From contig CAZUGO010000084.1 of the NCBI GenBank assembly GCA_964619935.1, forward strand, positions 1-35,482: 35,482 bases of DNA. The letters are read 5' to 3'. The notes beneath the pieces were generated by a model. The model was not told where the DNA came from, did no database searches, and saw only the letters and a program-made list of their open reading frames with translations. Of the stretch, positions 15,723-25,295 are shown in pieces. Each line of letters opens with the position of its first letter. Position 1 is the stretch's first letter. This DNA comes from CAZUGO01 sp964619935 (GTDB lineage: Bacteria > Planctomycetota > Phycisphaerae > UBA1845 > CAIVHJ01). The translations under genes were made by a program, and so were the position numbers.

Positions 15723-18599
15723 CTAGCGGGCGAGGGTCATGTTGCCGAGCGACATCGGGTTGTAGGCATTCCAACGGGCCGCGGCCCAATTCGTGTATGC
15801 CCGCCGGGCCGCGTCGAAGCGGCAGAAATTGATGGCCCAGGTCTGCTGGGCGGGGCGCGCGGAATCGAATGCGTCCAGCGGAATCCGCACTTCAGCGATC
15901 CATTTCTTGCGCTCGCGCCGCGTGACCACTTGGATGTCGGCGGACCACGGTGCGGTGCTCCCAATCTGCGGCTCCGCACGGATACCGCGTTCCTTCAGCA
16001 CCGCCCCCGAGGGCTTGATCACCAGGTGATAGAGGTCGCCGGGAGTGGTCGTGCCGCCGTTGGCGGGATCGATCAGGACCTCAATCATCTCATCGTTGAT
16101 TGGGATGCCGTCTTCATAGGTCAGGAAATTGCTAAGCACCTGCTCGTGGGTGTACGGCGCCGGTGTCGCACAGTGGAACAACAGATAGAGAAACCGGGCA
16201 TCCGCGGCCGTGAAGACGAGGGTCTCGCCGTCGGCCGCCGGGGCCGACTCGGGGGCGCCGTCGCCGGCGTGGCTGATGTCACCAAAGCGGGTGGCGACGT
16301 TGCCGACCGCCGGGGGCCAGTCTGCCGGATCGCCGTCCAGCCGCAGCGGTGCGCTCAATCTGGCGACCGACAGGTGGGCCACGTCGGCCCAATGGCGCTG
16401 CGCTTCGGCTTCATGGCTCAGTTTCAACTCCAGCGGCAGGCGGGTCTTGCCGTCCTCGCCGGCCGGCAGGGTGGGCGTCCGGGCCTGGAGCGTCACGGTC
16501 GCCGCCGCTCCGGGCGGAAGACTGCTGAGCGTCGGCCGGGTGCCGACGGGCTCCCAACCCAGGGGCAACTCGCCGAACGACAGCGTGCCGGAGATCGGGC
16601 TGCGGGTCTGGTTTCGAATCGTGACCGAGGTTCGGATGGTGAACTGCGGAGCGCCGCCCGACTTGGGGTCATCGCCAAGATGGACCCGCGTGCCGTTGGC
16701 GTGGACATCGACGACTTCAGTCGCTTCGAAGAATCGTTGCCACTCGGTGGTCCCGAGCGCTGCCGAGCCGCGCAGGGCGTCGATCATGAGTTTTCGGGCG
16801 TGGTTCCACCAGGTGGGGTCGCGGACCCAGCCGCCGAATTGCCCGTCACCGAAGTGCACCCCGTAGGCATCGGCGCCGGCGTAGCGGCACAGGGCCCGGG
16901 TCACCGCGTCGGCGGTGGCCTGCTGGCCGGAGCGGCGGCACAAGTCCAGATACGCCAGGTCCTGCATGCCCAGCCGCAGCATCTTGAGCCGCAGGGTGGG
17001 GATGGGCTCGTCCAATCCGCAGCGTGAACCCGGGGCCAGCAGTGGCGCGGTCCGGCGGGGCGCTTCGGAGTCGGCGCTGGGGCCGATGACCGGTGGCAGC
17101 AACACGGCCGCGGCGCCCAGTCGCACGGCCTGCCAGGGGATCACCCGGGCGAAGGTGTCGTCGGCCAGCAGGTCCACGCTGCCGCTGTACGGCGGGCGAT
17201 CGAGGGCCACCCAGGTCTGGTCGCCGCGAGCCCGCGGTCGGGCCAGTCCGGCCGGGTCGAAGAACTGAGCCGCCGGGCACCAGATGTCGATGTCGCCGCT
17301 CAGGTCACAGAACGGGTAGTCCTGCCAGCCATAACGTCGCAAGTCCTGGGGCGGATAGCGGGACAGTACCTTGAGGCTCGGACCTGCCAGTCGGACGATC
17401 TCGGCGTAACCCTTGGTTTGCTCAAGAGACGTCCCGGAGTAATCAACACCCACCGGGAGGTCCACGAAGGCTTTGTCGATCCACCCGCGCTGGGTGAAGT
17501 GCTCGGCGCACTGTGCCAGGTACTGCCGGAGCGTTCGGGTGTAGCCTGCCGAGGTCAGGGGCTCGTATTCCGGCGGCGCCGGGAACCGCGGGTCGAAGGG
17601 GATGGGCCAGTGGCGCGACACCGCCGGCGAACCGTTCAGGAACTCGCCGACTACGGCGTCGTAATCGTCCCAGCGGACGGTGACTTCTCCGCGGGCGTCC
17701 ACCTTGCTGACGGGATTGCAGCCGGTCAGGTAGGGACTCAGTCGATGGCGGTGGAGCTGCCGCAGGGTTCGCCGGATCAGGCTGGTGGATTCAGCAAACA
17801 GTGGCCCGTCGCGCAACAGATGTTCGGGTGTGAAGGGCCTTCCGCGCACGGTCAGGTGCTGGCCGAGCAGGTCCTGCAGCGGCACCGCCGCCAGCAGGGC
17901 CACGTCGGTGTTCGGCGGCAGATCGAAAGGCAGGACCTGGACCGCGACCGGGATCTTGGCGACCGCCTGGGTGCCGTCAAACGCCCGGATGGTCCCAAAG
18001 TAGTGACCGGCGGCGGTACCGGCGGGGATGGTGACGTCCGCCCACAGGAACAACGGCTCGTTTGGGGACAGGGCATACGGCTGTCCGAGTCGCGGCGCGC
18101 TGGCCGGGACCAGCAGGTCGGGGATCCGTTGCCGGCGCCGTCTTGGATCGATCGACTTGATGTGCCACCCGGGGGGCGGCGGGGCGTCGACAAAGCCCAC
18201 GCTGTAGAATTCAAAGGCGGCCACATCCAGCGTGCCGCTGTCGCTGGTCAGCGGGTCGGCGATCAGGCTCAGCCGGTTGAAGCGCTGCCGGGCGCGCAGC
18301 TCCAGGAAGAAGCCGGCGGTTTCGTTACCGGCGAGCGACAACCGAATCTCGTTGCTGCCGGCGTCGTACAGCGGTGAGATCACGTCCACGGACTGTTCGG
18401 GGAAGGTTCGAAAGGCGCCGTCGACAATCCGAAACTCCAGCCCGCCGGATCCGCCGCCCTCGGTGCCGCCGATGCAACCTGTCGCCAGGGCGGCGGTCCC
18501 CAGCACCGCCAGCAGGCGGCCGTACCGCCGATCGATCACACGAGACGGGTGCCGCACGGATAGGCTCCTCGCAGGCGCCGACCATCGACGGTCACTCAT
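15723..18599 (-). CDS. predicted lipoprotein, DUF4091/GH123-like with a C-terminal CBM9-like domain
   Basis: The 958-residue protein has a 29-residue polar start, a hydrophobic run at 29-41 and a lipobox ending at Cys42 (LATGC). Residues of about 50-225 look like a beta-sandwich. About 230-650 resembles the GH123/DUF4091 barrel and its helical cap (PTLRLKMLRLGMQDLAYLDL, in two parts). A second beta region follows, and the C-terminus (about 770-958) is CBM9-like: LDGDPADWP, then WAINFCRFD and YTNWAA. GH123 enzymes use an Asp-Glu pair in a DEP-type motif; the corresponding stretch here reads FVDLPVGVDY (Asp380-Leu381-Pro382). If the alignment holds, the acid/base Glu is missing and the domain may bind sugar without cleaving it. 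The ATG overlaps the RND permease stop (ATGA, 4 bases), so the two are coupled. An internal GTG at residue 21 is a possible alternative start. Confidence 0.72.
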   Translation of the reverse strand: MSDRRWSAPARSLSVRHPSRVIDRRYGRLLAVLGTAALATGCIGGTEGGGSGGLEFRIVDGAFRTFPEQSVDVISPLYDAGSNEIRLSLAGNETAGFFLELRARQRFNRLSLIADPLTSDSGTLDVAAFEFYSVGFVDAPPPPGWHIKSIDPRRRRQRIPDLLVPASAPRLGQPYALSPNEPLFLWADVTIPAGTAAGHYFGTIRAFDGTQAVAKIPVAVQVLPFDLPPNTDVALLAAVPLQDLLGQHLTVRGRPFTPEHLLRDGPLFAESTSLIRRTLRQLHRHRLSPYLTGCNPVSKVDARGEVTVRWDDYDAVVGEFLNGSPAVSRHWPIPFDPRFPAPPEYEPLTSAGYTRTLRQYLAQCAEHFTQRGWIDKAFVDLPVGVDYSGTSLEQTKGYAEIVRLAGPSLKVLSRYPPQDLRRYGWQDYPFCDLSGDIDIWCPAAQFFDPAGLARPRARGDQTWVALDRPPYSGSVDLLADDTFARVIPWQAVRLGAAAVLLPPVIGPSADSEAPRRTAPLLAPGSRCGLDEPIPTLRLKMLRLGMQDLAYLDLCRRSGQQATADAVTRALCRYAGADAYGVHFGDGQFGGWVRDPTWWNHARKLMIDALRGSAALGTTEWQRFFEATEVVDVHANGTRVHLGDDPKSGGAPQFTIRTSVTIRNQTRSPISGTLSFGELPLGWEPVGTRPTLSSLPPGAAATVTLQARTPTLPAGEDGKTRLPLELKLSHEAEAQRHWADVAHLSVARLSAPLRLDGDPADWPPAVGNVATRFGDISHAGDGAPESAPAADGETLVFTAADARFLYLLFHCATPAPYTHEQVLSNFLTYEDGIPINDEMIEVLIDPANGGTTTPGDLYHLVIKPSGAVLKERGIRAEPQIGSTAPWSADIQVVTRRERKKWIAEVRIPLDAFDSARPAQQTWAINFCRFDAARRAYTNWAAARWNAYNPMSLGNMTLAR

Positions 18600-21500
18600 G
18601 ACCCGACCGCGACGGCAGCGCCGGTCAGTTGGCGGATGAAGGCACGGGCCAGCCCCTTGAAGTCTTCTACAATCACATAGACGCTGGGCAGCAACAACAG
18701 AATCAACAGGGTGGCGCTGGTCAACCCCCAGCAGATGCAGGTGGCAAACGGTGACCAGATCTTGCTGTAGCCGCCGACGCCGAGCGCCATGGGCAACAGA
18801 CCGAACACCGTGGTCAAGGTGGTCAGCACGATCGGGCGCAGACGGGTCAGGCAGGCATTGATCAGCGCCTGCTTGAGGTTCGTCGTTCGGGCCCGTTCCT
18901 CGTTGATGAAACTGAGCAGCACGATGGCATCATTGACCATGACCCCGAACAGGCCCACCATGGCGATCCCGGTGATCACGCTGAAGGGATAGCCGTTGAC
19001 CACCAAGCCCATGACCATCCCGATGGTGCCGAAGAGCAGTGCGCTGAGCACGATGACCGGCTGGGCGTAACTGCGGAACTGTGCCGCCAGGATCAGGTAC
19101 ATCAGCGAGATGGCGATATACGCGGCGCGGCGCAGGCTGGCGAAACTCTCGTGCGTTTCTTTGAACTGTCCTTCGGGAACCACCCGCAGGTGGTCGTCAG
19201 CGGCGATCTCGGTGTGCAGTGCCGCCATGATGGCCTGGTTGACACGCTCGGCGTCGGTCAGCCGCTTGTCCACGTCGGCGGTGACCAAGACGGCTCGCTT
19301 GCCGTCGTGGCGGTAGTGGGTGGAGTAGCTCTGGGCGTACTGCAGGTTGGCCACCTGGCGGAGCTTGATCAGCTCGCCGGTAAGCGGTGATTTGATGTCG
19401 ACGTCCAGCAACTGGTCCTCGTTGCTGCGGTAATTCTGCTGGAATTTCAACCGGACGTCGAGGTCTTCGTCGTACTCGCGATCCTTGAAGGTGCCGATGA
19501 TGAAGCCCTCGTTGGCACCGCCCAGCGTGCTGAACACCTCCTGGAAGGTCAACCCGAACTCGCTGGCCTGCTCTTCCTTCAGGGCCATCCGCAGCTCGCG
19601 CTGGCCGATGGTCAGGTTGTCGCTGATGTCGTGCACGCCGGCCATCTGGAACAGCCGGTCCTTGACCTGATTGGCGATCCGCTTGGCCGCGGCGTAATCG
19701 GGGTGTTCGATGCGGATGGAGACCGGTTTGCCGGTGGGTGGACCGTCGCGCAGGGCCCAGACCTTGAGGTTTTCGATGTTCAACTGCGGATGGCTGTCGG
19801 CGAAACCCACCAGCCGGCTGCGGATGTCGCTCATGACCAGTTCAGGATCGTAGTTCCTGTCTTCGCCCTGGAACAACTCCACCCAGATCTGAGCCAGGTT
19901 GGAGCGCTGGCTCATCTGGTTGTCCTGATTCCACTGCACGCCGATGGCCGAACTGTAGGTCTTGACGTCGCCGTGCTTGACCAGGTCATCGAGGCCGGCG
20001 GCAAGTTTCTGGCAGACGGCGTCGGTCTGCTGCAGGTTCGCGTCCGGGTGCACGTTGAACGTGGCCACCAGGTTCGGAAAGTCGGATGGAAACAGCTCGA
20101 TGGCCAGGGTCCGCTGGGCCTGGTAGACGCAGCAGGCCAATGCCGCGACGGCTCCGGCGAACAGGTAGCGGTGGTCGATGGCCTGGCCGACGATGGCCTG
20201 ATAGGCACGGCTCAGCCGGGACTTCAGCCGGCCGCGCCGCGGGTTCGCCGGCTGCGGCGGTTCGGGGGCGCCGGCTTTGGGCCGCGGCCCCCAGTCCAGG
20301 AAGTGGCACGGCAGGATGATCAGGCATTCGAACAGCGACGCCAGCAGTGCCACCGTGACGGTCTTGGGGATGATGGCGAAGAACCGGCCGACCACGCCGC
20401 TCATGATCAGCAGCGGCAGGAACGCGGCGATGGTGGTCAACGCCGAGCTGACCACCGGCCAGGTGACCTGCTCGGTGCCCTTGATGATGGCCACGCGGAT
20501 CGGCTCGCCGGTTTGCAGACGGCGGTAAATGTTCTCGAGCACGACAATGGCGTCATCGACAATCATGCCGCTGACCAGCACCAGTGCGAACACGCTGACC
20601 GCATTGAGACTGACATGGATCAGACTCATGAAGATGAACGCGCACAAGAATGAGAACGGAATGCCGACGATGGCAATCATCGAGTTACGGGCCCCGATGA
20701 ACATCCAGAGGACCACGAACACCAGTGCCAGACCGGCCGTGAGGTTCTTCTTCAGGACCGCGAGCCGGCTGGAGATCATGACCGTGCTGTCGGCAAACAG
20801 GCTGACCGACACGCCGGGCGGGGCGGTGTGCGCACGATAGTCCGCCAGGATGTCCTCGACGGTGTCGCGCAGGGTGATGGAGTCGGCGTCGCGGGTCTTG
20901 GCGATGTACAGAAAGCCGCAGGACTTGCCCTGGTACCGCGAGACCACCAGGCGGCGCTCGAAGTCCTCGCGGATCTCAGCGATATCGCGGAGGTAGACAT
21001 GATCGCCGGTCGGGCTCTTCTTGATGATGGTGTCGCCGAGCTCATCGGGTGAGGCCACGTCACCCACCGCCCGCACCGAGTACTCTTCGCGGTGGGTCTC
21101 GATATTGCCGCCGGGGATGTTCTGGTTGGATCGCTCCAGGATCAAGGCCACTTCCTGGAGCGACAGGCCGTACCGCTCCAGGGCGTACTTGTCCACCAGG
21201 ATGTGCACCTCGCGGTCACGCAACCCCACTTCTTTGACCTTGGCCACGCCGGAGACGGTCCGCAGCACGTCTTTGAGGTCGCGGGCCACCTCGCGAATGA
21301 CCCGCTCGGAGACGCCGCCTTCATCCACGATGACCACCTGCACGATCGGCCACACCTCGCTGAGCGTCAACCGCGTCAACAGGGGCTCTTCGGTTTCCGC
21401 GGGCAGATCGGCGACCCGGTCCAACCGGCTGCGGACCTCCTGAAAAGCCGCCTCGTACTCCACGCGATCGAGGTCCTCCCGGAATTTCACGAAGATGTTG

Positions 21501-21766
21501 GAGACGTTCGGGACCGAGTAGCTGGCCAGCCGGGAGACGCCCGGGATGTCCTCCAGTTCCTCTTCGATCTTTTTGGTGACCAGCCGCTCCACGTCGGCCG
21601 GCGACGCCCCGGGATACGGCGTGGCGATGAAGGCCTCGTCCAGCGAGATGTCCGGATAGACGTCGACCGGCAGCCTGTTGTAGACGACCAGCCCGGCAAC
21701 GATGAACACGCCGAACAGCAGGTTCACGAAAACGGCCTGGCTTACCGAGAATCTTGCGGGAGACAT
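18596..21766 (-). CDS. RND-family efflux permease (AcrB/HAE-1 type)
   Basis: This inner-membrane proton-driven pump exports small molecules across the envelope together with an adaptor and an outer-membrane channel. It has 1056 residues, the full RND length, with the expected layout: a first helix (10-30), a large periplasmic loop, six helices, a second loop and further helices. The TM4 motif GMIVDDAIVVLENIY near residue 402 carries the Asp-Asp pair of the proton relay. The second-half equivalent is GVMVNDAIVLLSF near 944, where AcrB has a Lys (AKNAI, from memory), so its relay partner may differ. Substrates cannot be read from the sequence. The gene follows the adaptor after 11 bases and ends inside the start of the DUF4091-like lipoprotein gene. 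No TolC-like channel gene is in the window. Confidence 0.93.
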   Translation of the reverse strand: MSPARFSVSQAVFVNLLFGVFIVAGLVVYNRLPVDVYPDISLDEAFIATPYPGASPADVERLVTKKIEEELEDIPGVSRLASYSVPNVSNIFVKFREDLDRVEYEAAFQEVRSRLDRVADLPAETEEPLLTRLTLSEVWPIVQVVIVDEGGVSERVIREVARDLKDVLRTVSGVAKVKEVGLRDREVHILVDKYALERYGLSLQEVALILERSNQNIPGGNIETHREEYSVRAVGDVASPDELGDTIIKKSPTGDHVYLRDIAEIREDFERRLVVSRYQGKSCGFLYIAKTRDADSITLRDTVEDILADYRAHTAPPGVSVSLFADSTVMISSRLAVLKKNLTAGLALVFVVLWMFIGARNSMIAIVGIPFSFLCAFIFMSLIHVSLNAVSVFALVLVSGMIVDDAIVVLENIYRRLQTGEPIRVAIIKGTEQVTWPVVSSALTTIAAFLPLLIMSGVVGRFFAIIPKTVTVALLASLFECLIILPCHFLDWGPRPKAGAPEPPQPANPRRGRLKSRLSRAYQAIVGQAIDHRYLFAGAVAALACCVYQAQRTLAIELFPSDFPNLVATFNVHPDANLQQTDAVCQKLAAGLDDLVKHGDVKTYSSAIGVQWNQDNQMSQRSNLAQIWVELFQGEDRNYDPELVMSDIRSRLVGFADSHPQLNIENLKVWALRDGPPTGKPVSIRIEHPDYAAAKRIANQVKDRLFQMAGVHDISDNLTIGQRELRMALKEEQASEFGLTFQEVFSTLGGANEGFIIGTFKDREYDEDLDVRLKFQQNYRSNEDQLLDVDIKSPLTGELIKLRQVANLQYAQSYSTHYRHDGKRAVLVTADVDKRLTDAERVNQAIMAALHTEIAADDHLRVVPEGQFKETHESFASLRRAAYIAISLMYLILAAQFRSYAQPVIVLSALLFGTIGMVMGLVVNGYPFSVITGIAMVGLFGVMVNDAIVLLSFINEERARTTNLKQALINACLTRLRPIVLTTLTTVFGLLPMALGVGGYSKIWSPFATCICWGLTSATLLILLLLPSVYVIVEDFKGLARAFIRQLTGAAVAVGS

Positions 21767-21777
21767 GGTGGGCAGAA

Positions 21778-22965
21778 TTACCGGCCGGAGAAGGCCTCGC
21801 CGTCGTCCGGACTGCCCGCAGCCGTGGCCAGCGGGACGTCGCGGGTGACGATGGGCTCACCGACGGTGAGTTCCTGGTGTTTGTTCAGAACCACGCGATC
21901 ATCATTGGCCAGCCCGTCCAGGACCTCGACCAGGCGGACCGAGCTGGCCAGCGGCGTGGTCACCACCCGCCGCCGGGCCACGGCAAACCCGCCGTTGTCC
22001 GGCCGGGCGACATAGCAGTAGTTCTCGCCGAATTCGTGCAGGATGCCTTGGGCGGGCACCAACATGCGGGTGACCTGCTGCCGGCCGTCGATGACGCACT
22101 CGACAAAGGCGCCCGAGCGCAACAACTGCGACGCATTGTCCACCCGGATCTCGATTGGGACGCGGCGGGTGAGCGGGTTGGCTTTGGGGTACACCGACAC
22201 CACCGCGCCCTCGAAGTGCTGCCCGGGGTAACTCGCCGACCGGATGCGGACCCGTGGATTCGGTTCCAACTGCGATGCTTCAAAGTCCGGCAGATCGATG
22301 ACCAGCTTCATGGTATCGACGTTCACGATTTCGACCACTGGCATGGTCGGCGTCAGCAGTTCGCCCTGCTCGTAGAACACCCGGGCCACTCGGCCGCCGA
22401 TGGGCGAGACGATGGTGCAACGTTTGAGGAGTTCACGGACTTTCTCAAGCTCGACCGCGGCCCCGTTGCGCAAGGCCAGTGCCCGGTCGCGGCCGGTGAG
22501 ATAGCGGTTGTATTCCAGCTCGGTGGTGTGCCCTTGTTTCAGCTCCAGGACGCGTTCGAGCTCGGCCTGGGCGTTGACATGGCTGGCCTCGGCCTCCTTG
22601 AGGCGGGCCTCGGCAGCCTGGACCGAGTACTGATGAAAGGTATCGTCAATGCGGCAGAGCACCGTGCCCGGTTCGACCGCCTGCCCCTCATGGATCGGCT
22701 TGGACAGCACCCGCCCTTCGACTTCTGCCGACACCAGGGTCTCCTGAATGCCCTGCAGAATGCCGCGTGCCTGGAAGCGCGCGACGTAGGGGACCGGCGC
22801 CACGGGGTAGACATCGACCAGTGTCAAGGGCTGTTCGCGATCGCGCTCGGCCGGAACCAGCTTGGCGTCGGCGATATTCTTGAAGTACAGGGCTCCGCCG
22901 ATGCCCAGGACGATCAGGGTCCCGCCCAGGGCGACGGCGACGATGCGTTGCAGTTTGTTGGCCAT
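21778..22965 (-). CDS. RND efflux periplasmic adaptor (HlyD/AcrA-type membrane fusion protein)
   Basis: The adaptor links the RND permease to an outer-membrane channel. It has 395 residues with one N-terminal membrane anchor (about 8-29), so it is anchored by a helix and not by a lipid. The lipoyl-like half-motifs are ETLVSAEVEGRVLSKPIHEG with Gly-Gln-Val after it, and CTIVSPIGGRVARVFYEQGE. They flank a helical hairpin of about 120-195 (AEARLKEAEASHVNAQAELE). The beta-barrel and membrane-proximal domains follow, with DLPDFEASQLEPNPRVRI and LLRSGAFVECVI visible. It is the first gene of the RND unit; the 109-base gap before it contains GTATTATAGGGAGG on the plus strand but no convincing minus-strand promoter. 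Confidence 0.93.
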   Translation of the reverse strand: MANKLQRIVAVALGGTLIVLGIGGALYFKNIADAKLVPAERDREQPLTLVDVYPVAPVPYVARFQARGILQGIQETLVSAEVEGRVLSKPIHEGQAVEPGTVLCRIDDTFHQYSVQAAEARLKEAEASHVNAQAELERVLELKQGHTTELEYNRYLTGRDRALALRNGAAVELEKVRELLKRCTIVSPIGGRVARVFYEQGELLTPTMPVVEIVNVDTMKLVIDLPDFEASQLEPNPRVRIRSASYPGQHFEGAVVSVYPKANPLTRRVPIEIRVDNASQLLRSGAFVECVIDGRQQVTRMLVPAQGILHEFGENYCYVARPDNGGFAVARRRVVTTPLASSVRLVEVLDGLANDDRVVLNKHQELTVGEPIVTRDVPLATAAGSPDDGEAFSGR

Positions 22966-23074
22966 CTCATCGACTCATCGGGGAAACGGGTACCGCGGAC
23001 CGCACCCAAAACCCCGTATTATAGGGAGGATGCCCCGGAGGGACCACTCCAAAATGGCAGCCGCCGCGCCGGGC

Positions 23075-24088
23075 TCAGGGCGCGCCTTCGGGACCGGCGT
23101 CGACATAGCCTGCCGGACGGGTGACTCCTTGCGGCGTCAGCCGTTTTTGCTCGCCGAGCGGCCGCCGGCGCACCGGACAGCCGTCTACGGCGCAAAACTC
23201 ACAGCAACTGGGCGTGCATGGGTCGTGATGGACCAGCACCTGCAGCGATCCGCCCAGTTGTCGCTCCAGGGTTTTGCTGATGTCGATCTCGACCTGGTGG
23301 GCTTCGGCCACCTGCATGTAGTACGGCAAGGTCAGATGAAAGTCGAGGTGGCGGACCTCGCCGGACTGCCACACCCGCAGGCGATGCACGTCGATCCACT
23401 GCGGCCGGCGCTCGCGGTTGAGGGCGTCGGCGATGCGACCGATGTACTCCGGGTCGGCCTCGTCCATCAGCCCCCCGAAGGACTGGCGCATCAGGCGGGT
23501 TCCGGTGATGACGATGTTCAGCGCCACGGCCAGCGCCACGATGGGATCGAGCACCGTCCAACCGGTCAGCAGAACCAGCAGCAAACCCACCACCACTCCG
23601 AAGCTGGTAATCGAATCGGTAAGCACGTGCCTGCCGTCGGCGACCAGAGTAATCGATTGCTGGCGTTGGCCGGTCCGAATCAGGTAGCCGCCGAGCAACA
23701 AGTTGATCACCGCCGCCGCCGCCGTGATGCCCATGCCAATGTCCAGATCGGGCAGCTCCGTGGGGTTGAACAACTTCGGAATGGCGGTGTACATGATCAG
23801 CAGCGCCGCGATCACAATCAGCGTGCCTTCCAGGCCCGCGGAGAAGAACTCGATCTTGCCGTGTCCGTACGGGTGCGAATCGTCGGGTGGCTGGCCGGCC
23901 AACAGCACGCTGTAAAACGCGAAGCAGGTGGCCGCCACGTGGACCACCGACTCCAGGGCGTCCGACAAGATGGCCGCTGAGCCGGTGATCCAATAGCCAC
24001 TGAGCTTCATGCACAACATCAGCAGCCCGACCAGCGCCGAAATCAGGGCGGCCTTGCGGCGAATGCGCAGCGACCGTTCATCGGCCAT
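23075..24088 (-). CDS. cation diffusion facilitator (CDF) metal transporter with a Cys-rich tail
   Basis: CDF proteins export divalent metals such as zinc, iron or manganese in exchange for protons. The 337-residue protein has six hydrophobic segments in the first 210 residues and a cytoplasmic ferredoxin-like domain after that. The TM2 site reads SDALESVVH, so the two metal-site positions are Glu46 and His50 where YiiP has Asp and Asp (from memory). The TM5 site is HVLTD with His154 and Asp158, the usual pair. HPYGHGKIE (72-80) is the conserved loop after TM2. Beyond the normal domain the tail holds HHDPCTPSCCEFCAVDGCPV, five cysteines and two histidines that could bind metal. The start overlaps the mutY stop by 11 bases. 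The metal is not determinable by eye. Confidence 0.9.
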   Translation of the reverse strand: MADERSLRIRRKAALISALVGLLMLCMKLSGYWITGSAAILSDALESVVHVAATCFAFYSVLLAGQPPDDSHPYGHGKIEFFSAGLEGTLIVIAALLIMYTAIPKLFNPTELPDLDIGMGITAAAAVINLLLGGYLIRTGQRQQSITLVADGRHVLTDSITSFGVVVGLLLVLLTGWTVLDPIVALAVALNIVITGTRLMRQSFGGLMDEADPEYIGRIADALNRERRPQWIDVHRLRVWQSGEVRHLDFHLTLPYYMQVAEAHQVEIDISKTLERQLGGSLQVLVHHDPCTPSCCEFCAVDGCPVRRRPLGEQKRLTPQGVTRPAGYVDAGPEGAP

Positions 24089-25157
24089 CGGCGGCTCCGG
24101 TGTGCTGCATGACCCTCTCGAAGATGCGCTGCTGGGCCCGGGGACAGGCGAATCGCCGAAAGTCCCGGGGGTGGACCCACTTCAGGCGGCGGCCACTGCG
24201 CACCGGCAAGTGTGCTGAACGGCTGACGCAGTAGTAGACCTGAAGTTCCAGGGTCTTGTGAGTGAGGCGCTGAACCAGCCGATCCCCCGGCCGGCCGGGA
24301 ATGGACAAGCGGGCGTTCGCCGGAAGGACGGCGGCGACCAGCTGCCGCAGCGTGCCGCCGGCGGCGGGGCCCGAGGGCAACTCCCAGAGTCCGCCCCATA
24401 GCGCGTTGACCGGGCGGCGGCGCAGCAGGTAGCGCGGGCCGTGACGGATGGCGGCCACCTGCCAGGTTTCCGCCGCAGGTTTCGCCCGCCGACGGGCGCT
24501 GGGCAGTTCGTCGGGGGCGCCACCGGCCGCGGCCGCGCACTGCCGCCGCAGTGGGCATGATGGGCAGTCAGGGGCGCGCGGACGGCAGATCAGCGCTCCG
24601 AGTTCCATGAGGGCTTGATTGAAATCCCCGCAACGCCGCCGTGGCAGAATGGCTTCGGCCACCTGCCACAAGTGATCGATGACCGCCGGGCGGCTGATGT
24701 CATCACGAATGCCGAAGCAGCGGCAGAGCACCCGCTTGACATTGCCATCCAGAATGGGTGCCCGCCGCCCGAAGGCGATGGAGGCGACCGCACCCGCGGT
24801 GTATCGGCCGACGCCGGGCAGGGCCATCAAGCCGGCAACAGTGTCGGGAAAGCGATTGTTGAACTCCGAATGGACCCGGCGCGCCGCCCGATGGAGATGA
24901 CGAGCCCGAGCATAGTAGCCCAGCCCGGCCCACAAGGTCAGCACGTCATCGAGCGGGGCGGCTGCAAGATCCTGAACCCGGGGGAAGCGGCGAACGAACG
25001 CGGCGTAGTAGGGCAGCACGGTCGCGACCTGCGTCTGCTGCAACATGCTTTCCGCTAACCACTGCCGGTAGGCATTGCCTGGCGTGCGCCGCCAGGGAAG
25101 GTCGCGGCGCGTGCGATCGTACCAGCGCAGGAGGGCTTGTCGTGGGAACCGAGCCAT
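24078..25157 (-). CDS. mutY: A/G-specific adenine DNA glycosylase
   Basis: MutY removes adenine mispaired with 8-oxoguanine. From the ATG at 25157 it has 359 residues. The catalytic domain shows LAESMLQQTQV with Glu36, the helix-hairpin-helix LPGVGRYTAGAV (113-124) and ILDGNVKRVL with catalytic Asp137. The [4Fe-4S] ligands are Cys191, Cys198, Cys201 and Cys207, in the standard C-x6-C-x2-C-x5-C spacing. The C-terminal NUDIX-like domain (about 225-345) recognises 8-oxoguanine; LWGGLWELPSG is visible. The frame is open for 36 more codons upstream, but MARFPRQALLRWYDRTRRDL fits the family start. No good ribosome-binding site precedes it, so a start at 25241 (MTSETRG) remains possible. It overlaps the CDF gene by 11 bases, an odd pairing unless both answer oxidative or metal stress. 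Confidence 0.93.
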   Translation of the reverse strand: MARFPRQALLRWYDRTRRDLPWRRTPGNAYRQWLAESMLQQTQVATVLPYYAAFVRRFPRVQDLAAAPLDDVLTLWAGLGYYARARHLHRAARRVHSEFNNRFPDTVAGLMALPGVGRYTAGAVASIAFGRRAPILDGNVKRVLCRCFGIRDDISRPAVIDHLWQVAEAILPRRRCGDFNQALMELGALICRPRAPDCPSCPLRRQCAAAAGGAPDELPSARRRAKPAAETWQVAAIRHGPRYLLRRRPVNALWGGLWELPSGPAAGGTLRQLVAAVLPANARLSIPGRPGDRLVQRLTHKTLELQVYYCVSRSAHLPVRSGRRLKWVHPRDFRRFACPRAQQRIFERVMQHTGAADGR

Positions 25158-25295
25158 GGGCTGCGGATTGTAACCCGCTGAGCAACCCGGTTCCAAGAAC
25201 CCGGCCCCCGCGGGCGGGGCGCCTCGGGTCTCCGAGGTCATTTCCGCCCGATGGGATGCTCCCAATGGAGCGCCGCGGCCTGGGGCCCCGCACGG

